From Lentinula raphanica (Eukaryota; Basidiomycota; Agaricomycetes; Agaricales; Omphalotaceae), in assembly GCA_027919835.1 (NCBI GenBank), contig JANVFP010000006.1:310001-374000 (forward strand): a stretch of DNA of 64,000 nt, written 5' to 3'. The position numbers and the translations under genes were made by a program. Of the stretch, positions 33,926 through 45,104 are shown piece by piece; within the stretch, counting starts at the first letter, position 1; each line of letters opens with the position of its first letter. Under the pieces are notes generated by a model. That model saw nothing but the letters and a program-made list of their open reading frames with translations. It ran no database searches and was not told the origin of the DNA.

Positions 33926-34770
33926 GATGGCACCTTGAGCCTCGATCTAGATTCAGTCGTGAGTCGTTTCTGGTTGACCGAATCGGCTTCAATGACCAGT
34001 CATTCTTCTCTTCAGGTTCTTCATCTCTTCCTACTATGCATCCGAGAAGTCACGGTCACGGTCGAGTCTTTAACCCGTTTGGCGGAAGAGGGCGAAAGTA
34101 TCGATGCCTGTGTTCGCATGCTCTTCGCTACATTTGTTGAATCTTCGCCACGAGTCCCTTCTAGTTTCAAGTTTCACCTCTCGCTGATTTTACTAGTTGT
34201 AGCTTTCCTCTGCTCCTTAGTCGATCTGTTCGTGGTCGCCTGAGAGGTGTATCAATCTCTTGTCCTGTTTTTGTATTCTAAGTATTGGCATAGAAATCAT
34301 ATTTATAACAGCATTCGCTACGAATCGCTCGATGGTTTTAGCTTAATCTTCACTACTACTACGAGTCCCTCATCAAATTTCTGCACTCTTAGAGATTTCA
34401 ACCTGTCATCTAGTCTCCCCTAGGCCGGCTCTCGCAAGACAAGCTTGCGTTCTCCCAGTGCATACTACAAACCAACGTTGGACTATCAACGACTCTACAA
34501 CTTGTCATCGGGAAAAGTAGCGCTAAGCTATGTCAATATCCAGCTTGGTGACTTGACCCTATTTCACACATTCGAGAGCCATCGACAGCGGACGGACGAG
34601 CGACAGTCACACTTGGAAGGAGGAAGATGAGTGAATAATAACTGATATTGGTATCAACGTGTATACGACAAAAAGCAAATTGACTGGGTATAGTTTCGAT
34701 GCAAACATTCGGTTGAGCAACATGCAAGAAGGATGATCAAAGTCCAATGCAAAGAGTCCAATGACATGAA
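33926..34770. other. Intergenic, nothing recognised
   Basis: Long open frames here begin at non-ATG codons and show no family motif. Confidence 0.35.
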
Positions 34771-35501
34771 TCATTCGTGTATAGAGTCGTTAGAGTTGAT
34801 GGTATGCTTCTTGTGAGTGACGAGCTTCTTCGTAGCCTTGACACTCTGGCGAGTAAAGGAGACAACTTTGTTGACGGTTTTTTGAGACGAAGCTTTCGAC
34901 ACAGGAAGAATTTGATGCGTTAATTTAGATGTGGGGATGACGATGGATTCTTTGAAGCCGTGAGCGACGACGTGCGACGATGAAGATAAGCGTCGGGTAA
35001 AAGGTTTGATTGGGCGTGTGATACTCTTCGAGTTAGGTAGGACAACATTGGTATTGAGAAAGGAGATGCTACGGCGGCGAGTATCTTTGGGTCTGTTCGC
35101 TGGAGAGATAAACGAGAGATTAGAACATGAAGTGAACGAAGGAGAAGATCCCACTTACACATAGGAATTTCCTCCTTTGGGGTATCAGGTGTGTTGGTTT
35201 CTTCTGTTGTGGTTGAAGATATTGACTCGACAGACATATTGCTGATCAATGAGCTCTGCGAGCGAGTAGAGCATGATCGGCGAGAAAGAGCGTGTTGACG
35301 CTCGGGCATAGATGGAGCAGCGGCAGGATGGATCATGATGAGCATTGTGGAGAGAAGGCTCTAAGATACGAACATAGATGTTAGGCTACGTGATAAAGCG
35401 CAAGGCTAAAGAGTACTCACGGCTAAGAAGCCCATGTTCACGTAGATCATGCACCAAATGTAAGCAAAGTAGGTGCGATTCGTGGAGTTGAATGAAGACA
35501 T
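34771..35501 (-). CDS. Small N-terminally membrane-anchored basic protein, unknown
   Basis: Three exons (35501-35421, 35360-35159, 35099-34771) give 203 residues. The first exon starts MSSFNSTNRTYFAYIWCMIY and continues VNMGFLASLLSTMLIM, one transmembrane segment or signal anchor. The rest is Ser/Thr/Lys-rich and probably disordered (RRRSISFLNTNVVLPNSKS; VVSFTRQSVKATKKLVTHKK). No family recognised. Frame closes at both introns, and a TATA box sits 80 bp upstream. Confidence 0.6.
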
Positions 35502-35968
35502 CGTTATCGAAGGAGGGGAAATGCTTGTTGCGTTGTTGAGTTGGATTTGATTGAGCAAGTAAGGGCAGAGCATAAGAGCATTTATATGGTCAGCCTTGTC
35601 TAAGACAGATTCTGAGGGGGAGGGGGGATGAAGGGGGTAAGTTGACTCGTCTCATCCCCCTCAAATGAGCGTACAAATCTTCAAAGGCCAAAAATGCAGA
35701 CTCAGCATCAGAATCAGTCTATGTTATCGCTGTAGAGCATCGTTGATGCAAAATTCTCCAGTCTTGATGGCAGCATTGAGGCGGTAAGTTGTAGGAGAGG
35801 AGTCAGAAAATGAGTGCAGCCGCCCAATCAGTCAAGCGCTAAGGCTCGCTTACGTCATGAGCCTAGGCCCTTAGAGGCCCTCCCCTGTTTTTACATTACG
35901 CACTTGTTCACTCCCGTCTTAGTTGCTGTATGCACAACGATGGTGGCAACACTTCACTACGAAGAAAC
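35502..35968. other. Divergent promoter region with a G-rich tract
   Basis: TATA-like TATAAAT (minus strand, 35580-35586) serves the upstream neighbour. A G-rich run with three G5-G6 blocks lies near 35612-35640. Confidence 0.45.
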
Positions 35969-37080
35969 ATGACGTACCAACAAAAGCGCTCGCAGCATTC
36001 AGGAGGAAGAGTCAGTGAAATGCTTCACACATTGAGGTAAGTCTCAATAACTCTGACTTATCATTATCTGACTCTCTACACAGAGGAGAACACTTTCGTC
36101 ATTCTCAGAACGTCTCTCGCTCAGCTGCATCGCTGAACACTCTCAACGCGCAAAGCTCTTCCACTGCTCGATTGCTTAATCTCGAGTATTCGACTTCAGA
36201 GGTCTCTACTCCCACCACCACTTTGTCAACGCAGAGGGATCCTTTGACGAATTTCGATAGTGCTTCAGGACCTCCTCCTCCCACGAGCTGGCGAAACCTG
36301 TACCTATCCGGAGACCAAAACTCCCGATCCTCTGCCACTTGGCGGGCAGAAGCGCTGTCTCTCATATTTCACGAACGACCCTCGACGCAGAATTTCCTCC
36401 TTTCTGGTGTCCCGTCTCTGACTCAGCTATGTTTCACGAAACTACTCTCAGAGTGTACTTCTCCGGAATCCATCCAAAACATTGCTACTTGTCTTCCGGA
36501 ACACTTACGGTGGGAATTCTTACGCTACGCATCTATACATCATCCTTTGTCTAAATCCGAGCTCCTGGGTTTGCTTGGATCGGACTCTTGTCTGAATGGG
36601 GAGCTCATCGTCTGTGGTCTGTCTACATCTCTGTATCTGGGTCAGCTTCTTCGGCCTACGGCTCAGATTCAAGAGCGCGAAGACTGGGATAGTGAAGATC
36701 AGTCAACTTACTATCCTCTTAAGAGTCTAATTGTACTTTCTACCCGATTATCTATGTCGACAATCTCTGCTCTACCACCAACACTTACTCATCTAGCCTT
36801 GATCAATCTCGAGTATCCAATCTCTCTGCACCGACTACCGGTTCTTTGCCCGTCCCTCGTTGTACTAGACCTTTCCTACAATCTGTGGCTCGCACACATG
36901 TCAGTTGATACTCTGAAAAGTATCAGAAGGATTGAATGGGGACGTTGGACACAACTTCGGACTTTGGGTTGGAGAGAATGTTTCATTCCGGATGACATGC
37001 TAATCAGAGTGAACGAAGGGAGATGGGATGATGTGGAAGTTGTGTTAGATAGATATGTAGAATACGTACAGTCAATGTGA
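35969..37080 (+). CDS. Leucine-rich-repeat-like protein, function unknown
   Basis: Two exons (35969-36036, 36084-37080) give 354 residues starting MTYQQKRSQHSGGRVSEML. The N-terminal 120 residues are Ser/Thr-rich. From about residue 210 there are LRR-like strands: LKSLIVLSTRLSMSTISALP, LTHLALINLEYPISLHRLP, SLVVLDLSYNLWL, LRTLGWRECFIPDDML. No F-box or NACHT motif seen. The fold is likely a short solenoid for protein binding; the partner is unknown. Confidence 0.7.
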
Positions 37081-37235
37081 ATGAATAATATACAAAGTGG
37101 GCAATGCAATGGGAAATGGTACATCCGCTAATAATTCAGAGTTCACAGCACAGAAATTCAACTTGAGTTTACAAAATCGCGGAAATTGAACGAAGGGCTT
37201 ATCTATGCGCAGTATGAGCCCCGATAGAAACGATT

Positions 37236-38379
37236 TCATGAACGGGAATGACTCCATACCTCATGTCCTTGTAATTCTTGAGCTCCTTTGATATGTGATG
37301 TGGTTTTCGCAGTGGGAGGAGAAACGACCAAACTGGAAGGAGGTTTTACGCCAAGATTGTTGAGTATATCCCATACCGTAGATGTATATCTGACGTATAG
37401 TTCCAGATATGAGATAACTGGTCGCTTTGTATGATCTTCCAACAGGAATTCAATAGCTGTACGTTTGGTACGGTCTCTCCAAGGACTTACAAAGTATAGC
37501 ATGGTCAAGCTGATTCGCAACTGCATCTCTCCTCTCTTGAGCAAGATATTCGGACACTGGAGACTCTTCCGGGACGTGATATGCGAGCAAACCAGTGACG
37601 GATTCCAATTCCTTCATGTACCGCGAGCTGTCTTCCTCTGATGGCAACAGTTTCACCAGTGCATATAGCTTCTGTGCGCTGTTGAGTAAAGCTGTTTGGT
37701 CATCGATTGGGTCAGAATTCTCTGTTGACGTTGGTGAAGAGGTTGAAGAGGAGGGAGGATCATGGATGGTACAATCAGGAGGACATGGCAAGGGCGTGGT
37801 TCGGCAGGCTTCTATAAAGCTTTGGATTCGCAGATTGAGCACAAGATGTGAGGGTAGGACACTAGTCAGAGGCAGATAATCCATCTTGCTCGAAGAAACT
37901 AGCGTGTCTTCAGAGCGCAACGGGTTCGATAAGGAGAAAACATCGGGAAAAGACTGGTTAATGAGAGCTGTAGCTTGATCAATACGACCGTGCCGGAGTT
38001 CTGCGCGGATTTCTAAAGAGCAAGAGGATCAGGAATCGACATTACTGCACAGAGACGAGTTCCTCCATCTTGCTCACGGTTTCGTAATTCTGCCTGCTTC
38101 AAGGTCGTATCTAGTCGCGAGTCTGACTCGGAGTTTGAGCCTAGTCCTGAGGCAGCTTCAGGCTGTATTACTTCGTCCCCGTCAATATCAATCTGGCGAA
38201 CGGCACTGTCCCGCGTAAAAGCTCGAGCAGTTCTTGAGTATCCATTGTGGGCGAGGTAATTGAGTACTATCGCATGCTAATGAGATGGGTGTTAACACAT
38301 TCCGCCGAGAGTATTATGGACGACAACTAACCAGTTTGACTGGCGTGGCTTGCAGCGTGTCGGACTCGACGGATGACAT
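37236..38379 (-). CDS. LisH-CTLH-CRA protein (RanBPM/GID-complex type, no SPRY)
   Basis: Start MSSVESDTLQATPVKL at 38379 (exon 1: 38379-38332). LisH: IVLNYLAHNGYSRTARAFTR. CTLH: IRAELRHGRIDQATALINQ, then LRIQSFIEACR. CRA: NSAQKLYALVKLLPSEE, ELESVTGLLAYHVP, ISYLELYVRYTSTVWDILN. A Pro/Ser/Thr linker interrupts the CRA region as in RanBPM. The architecture matches subunits of the GID/CTLH E3 ligase, but the SPRY domain of Gid1/RanBPM is absent, so it may be a Gid8-like paralog. The last intron is 34 or 73 nt; both keep frame. Confidence 0.7.
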
Positions 38380-39236
38380 TGGTCGACGCGGTGGAGAATT
38401 GAAGAGAGAAAGAGGCGCTCGTGACCAAATGACTTTCTGCACTGAACTAACATCATCGATGGTCCATGAATGTTCAAAATTGCGTTGAATGCTTGTCTGT
38501 TAGCTGTTATGACTTTACGTGGCCCTGTCCGTCTACGTGTCCACTAGTTAGTACTACCGGGGATGTTTCAAAAACGGTATGCAGGATTTTCATTCATTCA
38601 TCGTGAACATTCATGAAATACTCTATCATTTATGCAGCAGTTATCAGAAGTTAGAACTCGAATGGACGGCTTCCGGAACGTCCATATCCTTCTGCAGCGT
38701 TTTACCCGTTGGGAAATATGAATCTATGCCTAAAGATTGCCTAAGGTGCATACATCGTGCTGCGTGCTGCCTCCTGCTGCCTCATGCAGCTTTGTGCGAC
38801 ATATGTAGCCGACATTTTTCCATTCCGGGATTTCTTTTGACATATCATCTATTCAGTAAGTTCGACACTGGTCCAACGTCATATTGACCATGGTGTGCCG
38901 CTATCGCCTTTTCATTTGCTTTTTTACATTCATCATTTCATGTTCTACTTTCTAGAACACGAGGAGGCACGACGCTTTGCATAACCAATCAAGATTTGAC
39001 TAGATGCGACCTGGATTTCGATTTTCGGATATTGCGAACCCTTTGACGAAAGATTGCAATACAATCCATCCGTCAGCCAACGTATCATCATGAAATCCCG
39101 AGTCCTGGCGGGACATGAATTTTGCATGTATGCAGATGATTTTCTCGTTAAATACGAAGACAGAGTCGTTTCGTGGATTCGCAGAACGACCGGCCCATCC
39201 CAAGTACTCTGAAAAACATAGCTTCCTGTCGCTGCA
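38380..39236. other. Intergenic between two divergent genes, nothing recognised
   Basis: About 850 bp without a supported gene; minus-strand frames antisense to the next gene are shadows. Confidence 0.4.
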
Positions 39237-41103
39237 ATGCCGTCTCCCTTGCGCAGCCTTTTGACCATCATCCAAAAGTCTGTGGACGACATTGAAGCCG
39301 CGTTCGAGAAACGTGGTCATGACTTTCCCTCTATCGATGAACCGCCCAGCGAACGAGACTCTATCCGGCTGGAACCTGGAGTTCAGGCAGCAACTGCGTT
39401 GTTGACATCTGCAGCCTATCAACTGATTGCAAATGTGCAGCTTCCGCCGTCGTACATCTTTAACAGTCTCTTTGGGGTAATTTATCTTGTCTCAAGCGTT
39501 CCAATGCTCTCTAATCTCCGTCGTACTAGTATTATCTACCTTCTGCTCTCAGAGCAGCAATGGAGACCAACGTTGTTGAGATTTTGCGCCAGGCAGGTCC
39601 TCAGGTTAATCATAGCTTTTTTCGTTTGAATTTCTTGCATGTTCATGTTGTTGCAGGGAATGCATGTCAAAGACATCGCAGAAAAAGCCCAAGTTGATCC
39701 TACCAAACTCTGTATCTACGTTTCCATTTTCTGTGTGTTTGAACCCATACTAATGTCTTGTATTCCCTAGCTAGTATCCTGTGCTATCTGGCCACTCATC
39801 ATATCTTCCGTGAAATATCGCCTGATGTCTACGTGAACAATCGCCTTTCTTCTGTTTGGGATACAGAAAAATCCTTCGAGGAGATTAAACAAAAGTAAGT
39901 GCATTCGCGTATGGAAATGTCCCAATTTGTGACAGTTATTGATAGTCCCACCGCAAAATTCGACGGTACCAATGGTATTGCAGCTCTCATAGGTCACTGG
40001 TAAGCAAACCAATGATGGTTGTGCCCAACTCTGTCCAGCGATTGATACTTTACATAGTGCCGACGAAGATTACAAAGGGGCAGGCCAAATTTCCGACCAC
40101 TTCATGGCTCCCGAAACAGCTTTCGAAGATACCCCTGAGCGGTCCCCTCTGATGGTTGCCCTTGGGTACGACAAGGGAAGTATGTGGTCTTGGTTCGAGG
40201 AACCTTCGAACGAGATGCGCCTGCGCCGGTTCGGCATTGCAATGAACGGAGTCAACAGTCTGCAACCACCTGATGCTATACTTAAAGGTGAGATACCGCG
40301 AGTGTGATTCTTTGGTGATGTGTTCACTGACGTAAATCTTAGGATTCGATTGGGCATCACTGCCAGAGGGTAGTCTGGTTGTCGATGTCGGAGGTGGTAT
40401 TGGTGTTTCTTCTATCAGCATTGCGCGAGCATTTCCCCACCTGAAGTGTATCGTACAGGATCGATCGAAGGTTATCGAGATTGGGACTGAGGTATGTGCC
40501 CTCGATCGACTTTCATTTCCAAAAGAGTTTGAAGATAGGCATAAGCACTGTCAGAAGTTACTTCCAGACGCCTTGAGCTCTGGGAAGATCGAATATCACG
40601 GTAAGTTGAACAGAGAAGAACGTTATCACTCGTGGTCTAATAATGTTTGTGTTTTCGAAGAGCATGACTTTTTCGATGCCCAACCTCAAACTTCTGCCAC
40701 CGTGTTCTTGCTAAAACAAATCACACATGACTGGTCCGATCGTTATGTTATCCGTATACTGAAGAGACTCCGTGACGCGGCTACTCCAACGACCACACTG
40801 GTCATCGTGGACACTATCATCAACCATCCATGTCCCTCCCCTCCCTCCGAAATACCTGGCGCGAACCTTGCCCTTCCGCCATCACCTCTACTTGCTAACC
40901 TAGGAGTCGCCAATGCTTCTACTCATTTCGCTGATCTGTCCATGTTCGTTCATTTCAATGCCTGTGAGAGAACACTGGCCCACATGGTGGAGCTTCTGGC
41001 TGGCACTGGGTGGGAGGTAACTCGGGTATATCGATCTGATGATTCGGGAGGCTACCTTCCACAGATTGTTGCAAGAACAGTTCCCATCCCTGTCGAGGAA
41101 TGA
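39237..41103 (+). CDS. SAM-dependent O-methyltransferase, COMT-type
   Basis: Start MPSPLRSLLTIIQKSVDDIE. The chain then has a dimerisation/winged-helix part (NVVEILRQAGPQ, GMHVKDIAEKAQVDP, ILCYLATHHIFREISPDVY), FDGTNGIAALIGH, and the Rossmann part with SAM motif LVVDVGGGIGVSS, VQDRSKVIE and the catalytic-base region LKQITHDWSD. The end has ADLSMFVHFNACERTL and TGWEVTRVYR. This fits the large basidiomycete O-methyltransferase family acting on small phenolic or other hydroxylated metabolites; the substrate is unknown. Most junctions close cleanly (e.g. 39898, 40000, 40288, 40492, 40600), but the join between exon 1 (ends near 39476) and the AAMETN exon could not be resolved with a canonical donor. 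No biosynthetic cluster surrounds it. Confidence 0.82.
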
Positions 41104-41799
41104 ATAAATTCAATTCAACAATGTTATTTTACAGCACACAAATTATTACCTGTCATTTATCGAATGCATGAAATCACCTAGTATCGATATACAGCATCCA
41201 TTTTCGCGTCACACTCAGTTGCCGCAAGCCTGAGGATTGTATTATCTGTTTGGGATATTTCTGAAGGAGCTTCTTCAACGATCGGAATATCTGAGAACTC
41301 CTGGTCATACCACCTGGATGGATGTACATATCACGATTCACCAAACGTTTGTTGTTTCTATCTGCTGAGATAGATAGCTATTGCACTGAGCGAGCATGGA
41401 TGAGCACTGGGAATTTGGCAACAAAGACGAAAATATAATCTGGCTTAGAGGTAGAGAGATTGTTTGAGAAACGATGATATAGAGGAGAGTCGATGAACAT
41501 TGAAGGTCTCGCAAGAAAAAGACAGAAAAAGTTCCTAGTATAGCCTATGGGTACAACGGCTGAATACAGTCTGTGTCCGAGTCAGTCCTGAGAAGGAAAC
41601 TTGGTTATCCATAGTCAGCGGTCAAGAGAAAAGAGAAGCCCTACAGGAACAAAGAAAGGAGCGAAAACAAACTCGAACAAACGATGGATCAACCAAATGA
41701 CAGTCACGCAAGTCATGTCAATATACAAGAAAGTTTGTAATCGTGTGTATCCTTGGGAAAGACAGAAGATCTAGAGTGAAAGCTAAAGTTGACAAAGCA
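41104..41799. other. Convergent intergenic region, nothing recognised
   Basis: 3' flanks of the O-methyltransferase and the disordered protein. Confidence 0.4.
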
Positions 41800-43321
41800 C
41801 TAGTGCCCAGACACAGGATCAGCTGAATGTGTTCCCGTGGAATGGCGTCTTCGTAGCGATCCCTTGGATGACCCAGATGACGAAAATCGTTCGGCGAAAC
41901 CACCGAGTAGCCGTTGCAGGAACGGTTTTTTAATACTTCCTGAGGGCGAAATGGGTGTTGTGGGAGATTGTGTCGTCGTGGTTGCTGTGTAAAGCGTCTC
42001 TGGTGACCGCTGAATGATTCGAACGCGTTATGGTTCATTAATTACCAGGTGGCGGCGGGAAGAATAGACGAGGACGTACCAAAACATGAACCTTTTGCCT
42101 CGCAGTTGGCAGAACGTAATACGTACTCCCCGAGCCTTGACTGTCTGCTGGTGAAGGAGGTCGTCGATGATGATGATGACGGTGGTGATGGTGATGATGC
42201 TCTGTAGGCGATGGCGGATACTCTTGTTCGAGGGGTAGAGAATGAGTTCGATCCCGACCGGATCTCCGCGAAGTAGTATCTTTACTCTTGCTGCTTTTGC
42301 CACTTTTGCCACTTTTTGCGCTGCCGACACTTTTGTCTCTATGCCTAGAAGAGGAATGTCGCGATTCTGAGGAATGCTTGTGATGATGACTGCGACGTGG
42401 TTCTTCCTGTGGGACGAAGGTACCGTGTACAGATGGGTAACCTGCGTGCGCTATCTGTGCTTGAGCTGGAGGAACAGAGTGGCTGTAGAAAATCCGATTC
42501 GGGCCTGTGACAGGACGGTATGAGAGAATGGCTGGGGGGTGATAATTCGTACGAGAATTGTTGGAAGGTGCATAAATGATAGAGGGCGGATTATGCTTGA
42601 AATGCTCGCGAGTGGGCGGCATCATGGGTCCTGTCCTGACGGCGTTCGTATATGGATTCCATGGAGTAAGTGGAGGAGGTTGAGTACGAGCTAACCCGGC
42701 GTAGGGACCGGGTGATGGCAACATAGGTATTACAGGAGGCGACATTTCCGTCTGCATCGGTATGGCGGTTGGCCCATAGGGAGAGACAGGCGGCATTGGA
42801 TCATGGTTTCGTGAAGGAGAAAAAGCATCTCTGGGAAGAGAACGTGAACGAGAGTGATGCGAGCCAGACGGTACAGGCGGAATTTCGTCTGATGCGGAGG
42901 GTAAAATTTGTATTTCCTCAGGGGAATGGGACCTCAACTTCTCCCTTTCTCTCCGGGAATCAGAAATGAGCACGGGAGAGTAGGGAGGCGTGTTGCCTAC
43001 CCTCGATCGTTCGTGGGACGGATTTGAGAGTTGATTAGACTTGGAACGAGATTTTCGTCCCAAGCTTGATTTTGGAGACTTTGTTGTGTAAGGAGCGAGA
43101 GGTTCTCTGCCGTCTATATTTTCAAGGACCGGGGGAACAGAATGAGAGCTCTCCACGTCTGACGGTGGCGAAGATAAACCTTCTTCGTTGTCGAGCTCCG
43201 AAGGAGGAAGATTAGGCGAGGTAAAGACGTGGTCTGCGTGCGTAGTGATCCAATTTCGGACTCTGTCCTGAGAGCTATAGAACTGCGCCACGTCTTGCGG
43301 ACTGATATACGACTCGGTCAT
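41800..43321 (-). CDS. Large disordered Pro/Ser/His-rich protein
   Basis: Two exons (43321-42080, 42009-41800; 70-nt intron) give 483 residues. The only ordered-looking part is the N-terminus, MTESYISPQDVAQFYSSQDR plus VRNWITTHADHVF. The rest is rich in Pro, Ser and His, with SR-like stretches (SGSHHSRSRSLPRD), a Ser/Lys stretch and a His/Arg tract HHHHHHRHHHHRRP near residue 390. The C-terminal exon has KKPFLQRLLGGFAERFSSSG and RRRHS. No catalytic domain. Possibly a scaffold or RNA-associated protein; not assigned. Confidence 0.65.
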
Positions 43322-43902
43322 CGTCAAAGCGGCTGTTCAACAAAAAAGAGAGAGAGAGCGGACAGAGCGATAAAAAACCGACAGCAGCGCAGCCTGGGGA
43401 GATTTTATACTGTGAAGATGAACGTCAGTCAGAAGAGAACCAGACGGTAACTTTCTTTTCAAGGTAGAAGCCGGAAAGCCCTTCATCCCAGCTAATCACG
43501 ATTTCAGCTATCATAGGATCAGAACGTGTGTACCTCGAGGCTTTTTCCCTTTTTTGACAATGGGTAAGTGAACATGGCCCGAGGCGTTTCAGGAAATCTC
43601 CGTCAATGTTATTGTAGGAGCTGAAGTGGAGCAAACGAAGAGATTAGATTGAGAACGAAGGAGTTTGGACATAATCGAGTACGGTAGACTCTCAAAAACT
43701 CATGTAAGCGCTCGAGAAGCGCTCACTCAAGAAATGAGCCGGACATGTAAGTAGATGCAGGGCGCAAATAATAACGCCGAAGTGCACTTTGATTATTCGC
43801 TCAACTTTATCCTTACAATTGCAGGTTTAGGCAGCAACGGTGGAAACCAATGAATCAGATGAGATAATACGACCGCAAGATACCCGAAACGTCCAAAAGC
43901 AC
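43322..43902. other. Intergenic, nothing recognised
   Basis: No supported gene; contains the promoter of the disordered protein and the 3' flank of the GPI-type gene. Confidence 0.4.
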
Positions 43903-44590
43903 TCATAGCAAGAACAACACGAGGCCTACAACACCGAGCAGAGAACCAGAGGTAGCGGCGACCTGTCTCAAGGAGGAGTTCGAACTGCCAGTCTGAGCCG
44001 GCGCCGCGGAGCCTGATTCAGAACCAGACGCTTGTGAAGAGCTGCTGCCTGTGCTAGTGGGACTCGAGGCTCCTGCCGCTGTTGCGGTACCCAACGCCAC
44101 AGCAAAGGACGAGATGGTTTCGGTTTCGGTGAATGTGATACCTTCATCGACACCACTGCAGATAGCCTGACCAGATGAAAAGGTGCAGTCGTAGCCCAAC
44201 GTCAGAGAAAGAGCGGCGTCGACCAGGGTCACATGTGCACCATCGGAACCTTCAACAAGAGTGGCTAGCATGTTCATCAGCACCTACCCACGGAGAAAAA
44301 CCAGATATTTGCGATAGGAGATTTACCTGTTCCAGCAAAGCCGACCTCCGAGTCATCTGTGGCTTGAAGTGGCGTAAGATCCCAGGTAGTATGACCGCTC
44401 GAATCAACGCCAACGATATCAGCACTTATCGGCTGAGGATCAAATCCAGGAATGTAGAGTGATGTCGACTGGGCGGTTACAACTGTCATTTTTCTGAGTG
44501 TCAGAAAGAACAGCGACCCAGTAGACAATGAATGAGAACAAACTTACACTGCAAGCCAGCGGCGATGCCAATCACTATGCTTCCACGCAT
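43903..44590 (-). CDS. Secreted Ser/Thr-rich protein, probably GPI-anchored
   Basis: Three exons (44590-44550, 44493-44327, 44249-43903) give 184 residues. The signal peptide is MRGSIVIGIAAGLQKMTVVT. The mature part has an Ig-like-looking pattern (ISADIVGVDSSGHTTWDLTP, CTFSSGQAICSG), a Ser/Thr/Gly-rich stalk, and a C-terminal hydrophobic tail SLLGVVGLVLFLL after small residues, the layout of a GPI signal. This is a common type of fungal cell-surface protein of unknown role. A TATA box lies about 90 bp upstream. Confidence 0.75.
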
Positions 44591-45104
44591 TTGACAAAAA
44601 CGAATGTGAGTTGTGAGTGAGGTTAAGATTTGAGGTCAACGAACGGGGGGAGAATGTAAAGATTTTTGGAAGTGATGCACTTTATATATTGTATGTACGG
44701 GGATCTTTCGCCTCCCCTTGGCATCAGGTTTCAGCGGCGTTGCGCCAAGAACCGTACCTGTAAGCTTGAGATTGTTGTCCTAGACAAAACAATTTCTATC
44801 TCAGTCTGTCTTCGATTGCCATCCGGAAGAGAAAACAGCGGTAATTTGAGCTTGAGATTTTTTGGATCGCGCGCAACGATTTGAGGATTCGAGAAAACCT
44901 GGTCCATATTCACGCTCTTGGTAGAGAATTGTGAGGAATTTTCGTGCACATGGAAGACAGACGGAACCATGGTAACTGTGGGAAAATAACATATGAAGAT
45001 TGACTCATCCACGCGGCCAAACGCGGGCACGTGGTTGAATAAACTACTCTTGCCAGGTGACTCATCGCGACTTGCTTCGACCCTTCACGGTTTCGTCTTC
45101 CAAT
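44591..45104. other. Divergent promoter region, GPI-type gene and RAD54
   Basis: About 510 bp with a TATA box on the minus side only. No gene. Confidence 0.4.
44681..44688 (-). promoter_or_regulatory. TATA box of the GPI-type gene
   Basis: TATATAAA on the minus strand, 91-98 bp before the start codon. Confidence 0.5.

Noticed and set aside
33935..34243. Frame of about 100 residues with a hydrophobic end
   Set aside because: It begins at a non-ATG codon directly after a stop of the preceding gene and has no family match.
41718..42038. Alternative reading of the second exon of the disordered protein
   Set aside because: The donor at 42079 and acceptor at 42010 keep phase 0 and give the Ser/Lys-rich end KKPFLQRLLGG; the longer frame needs a junction I could not find.
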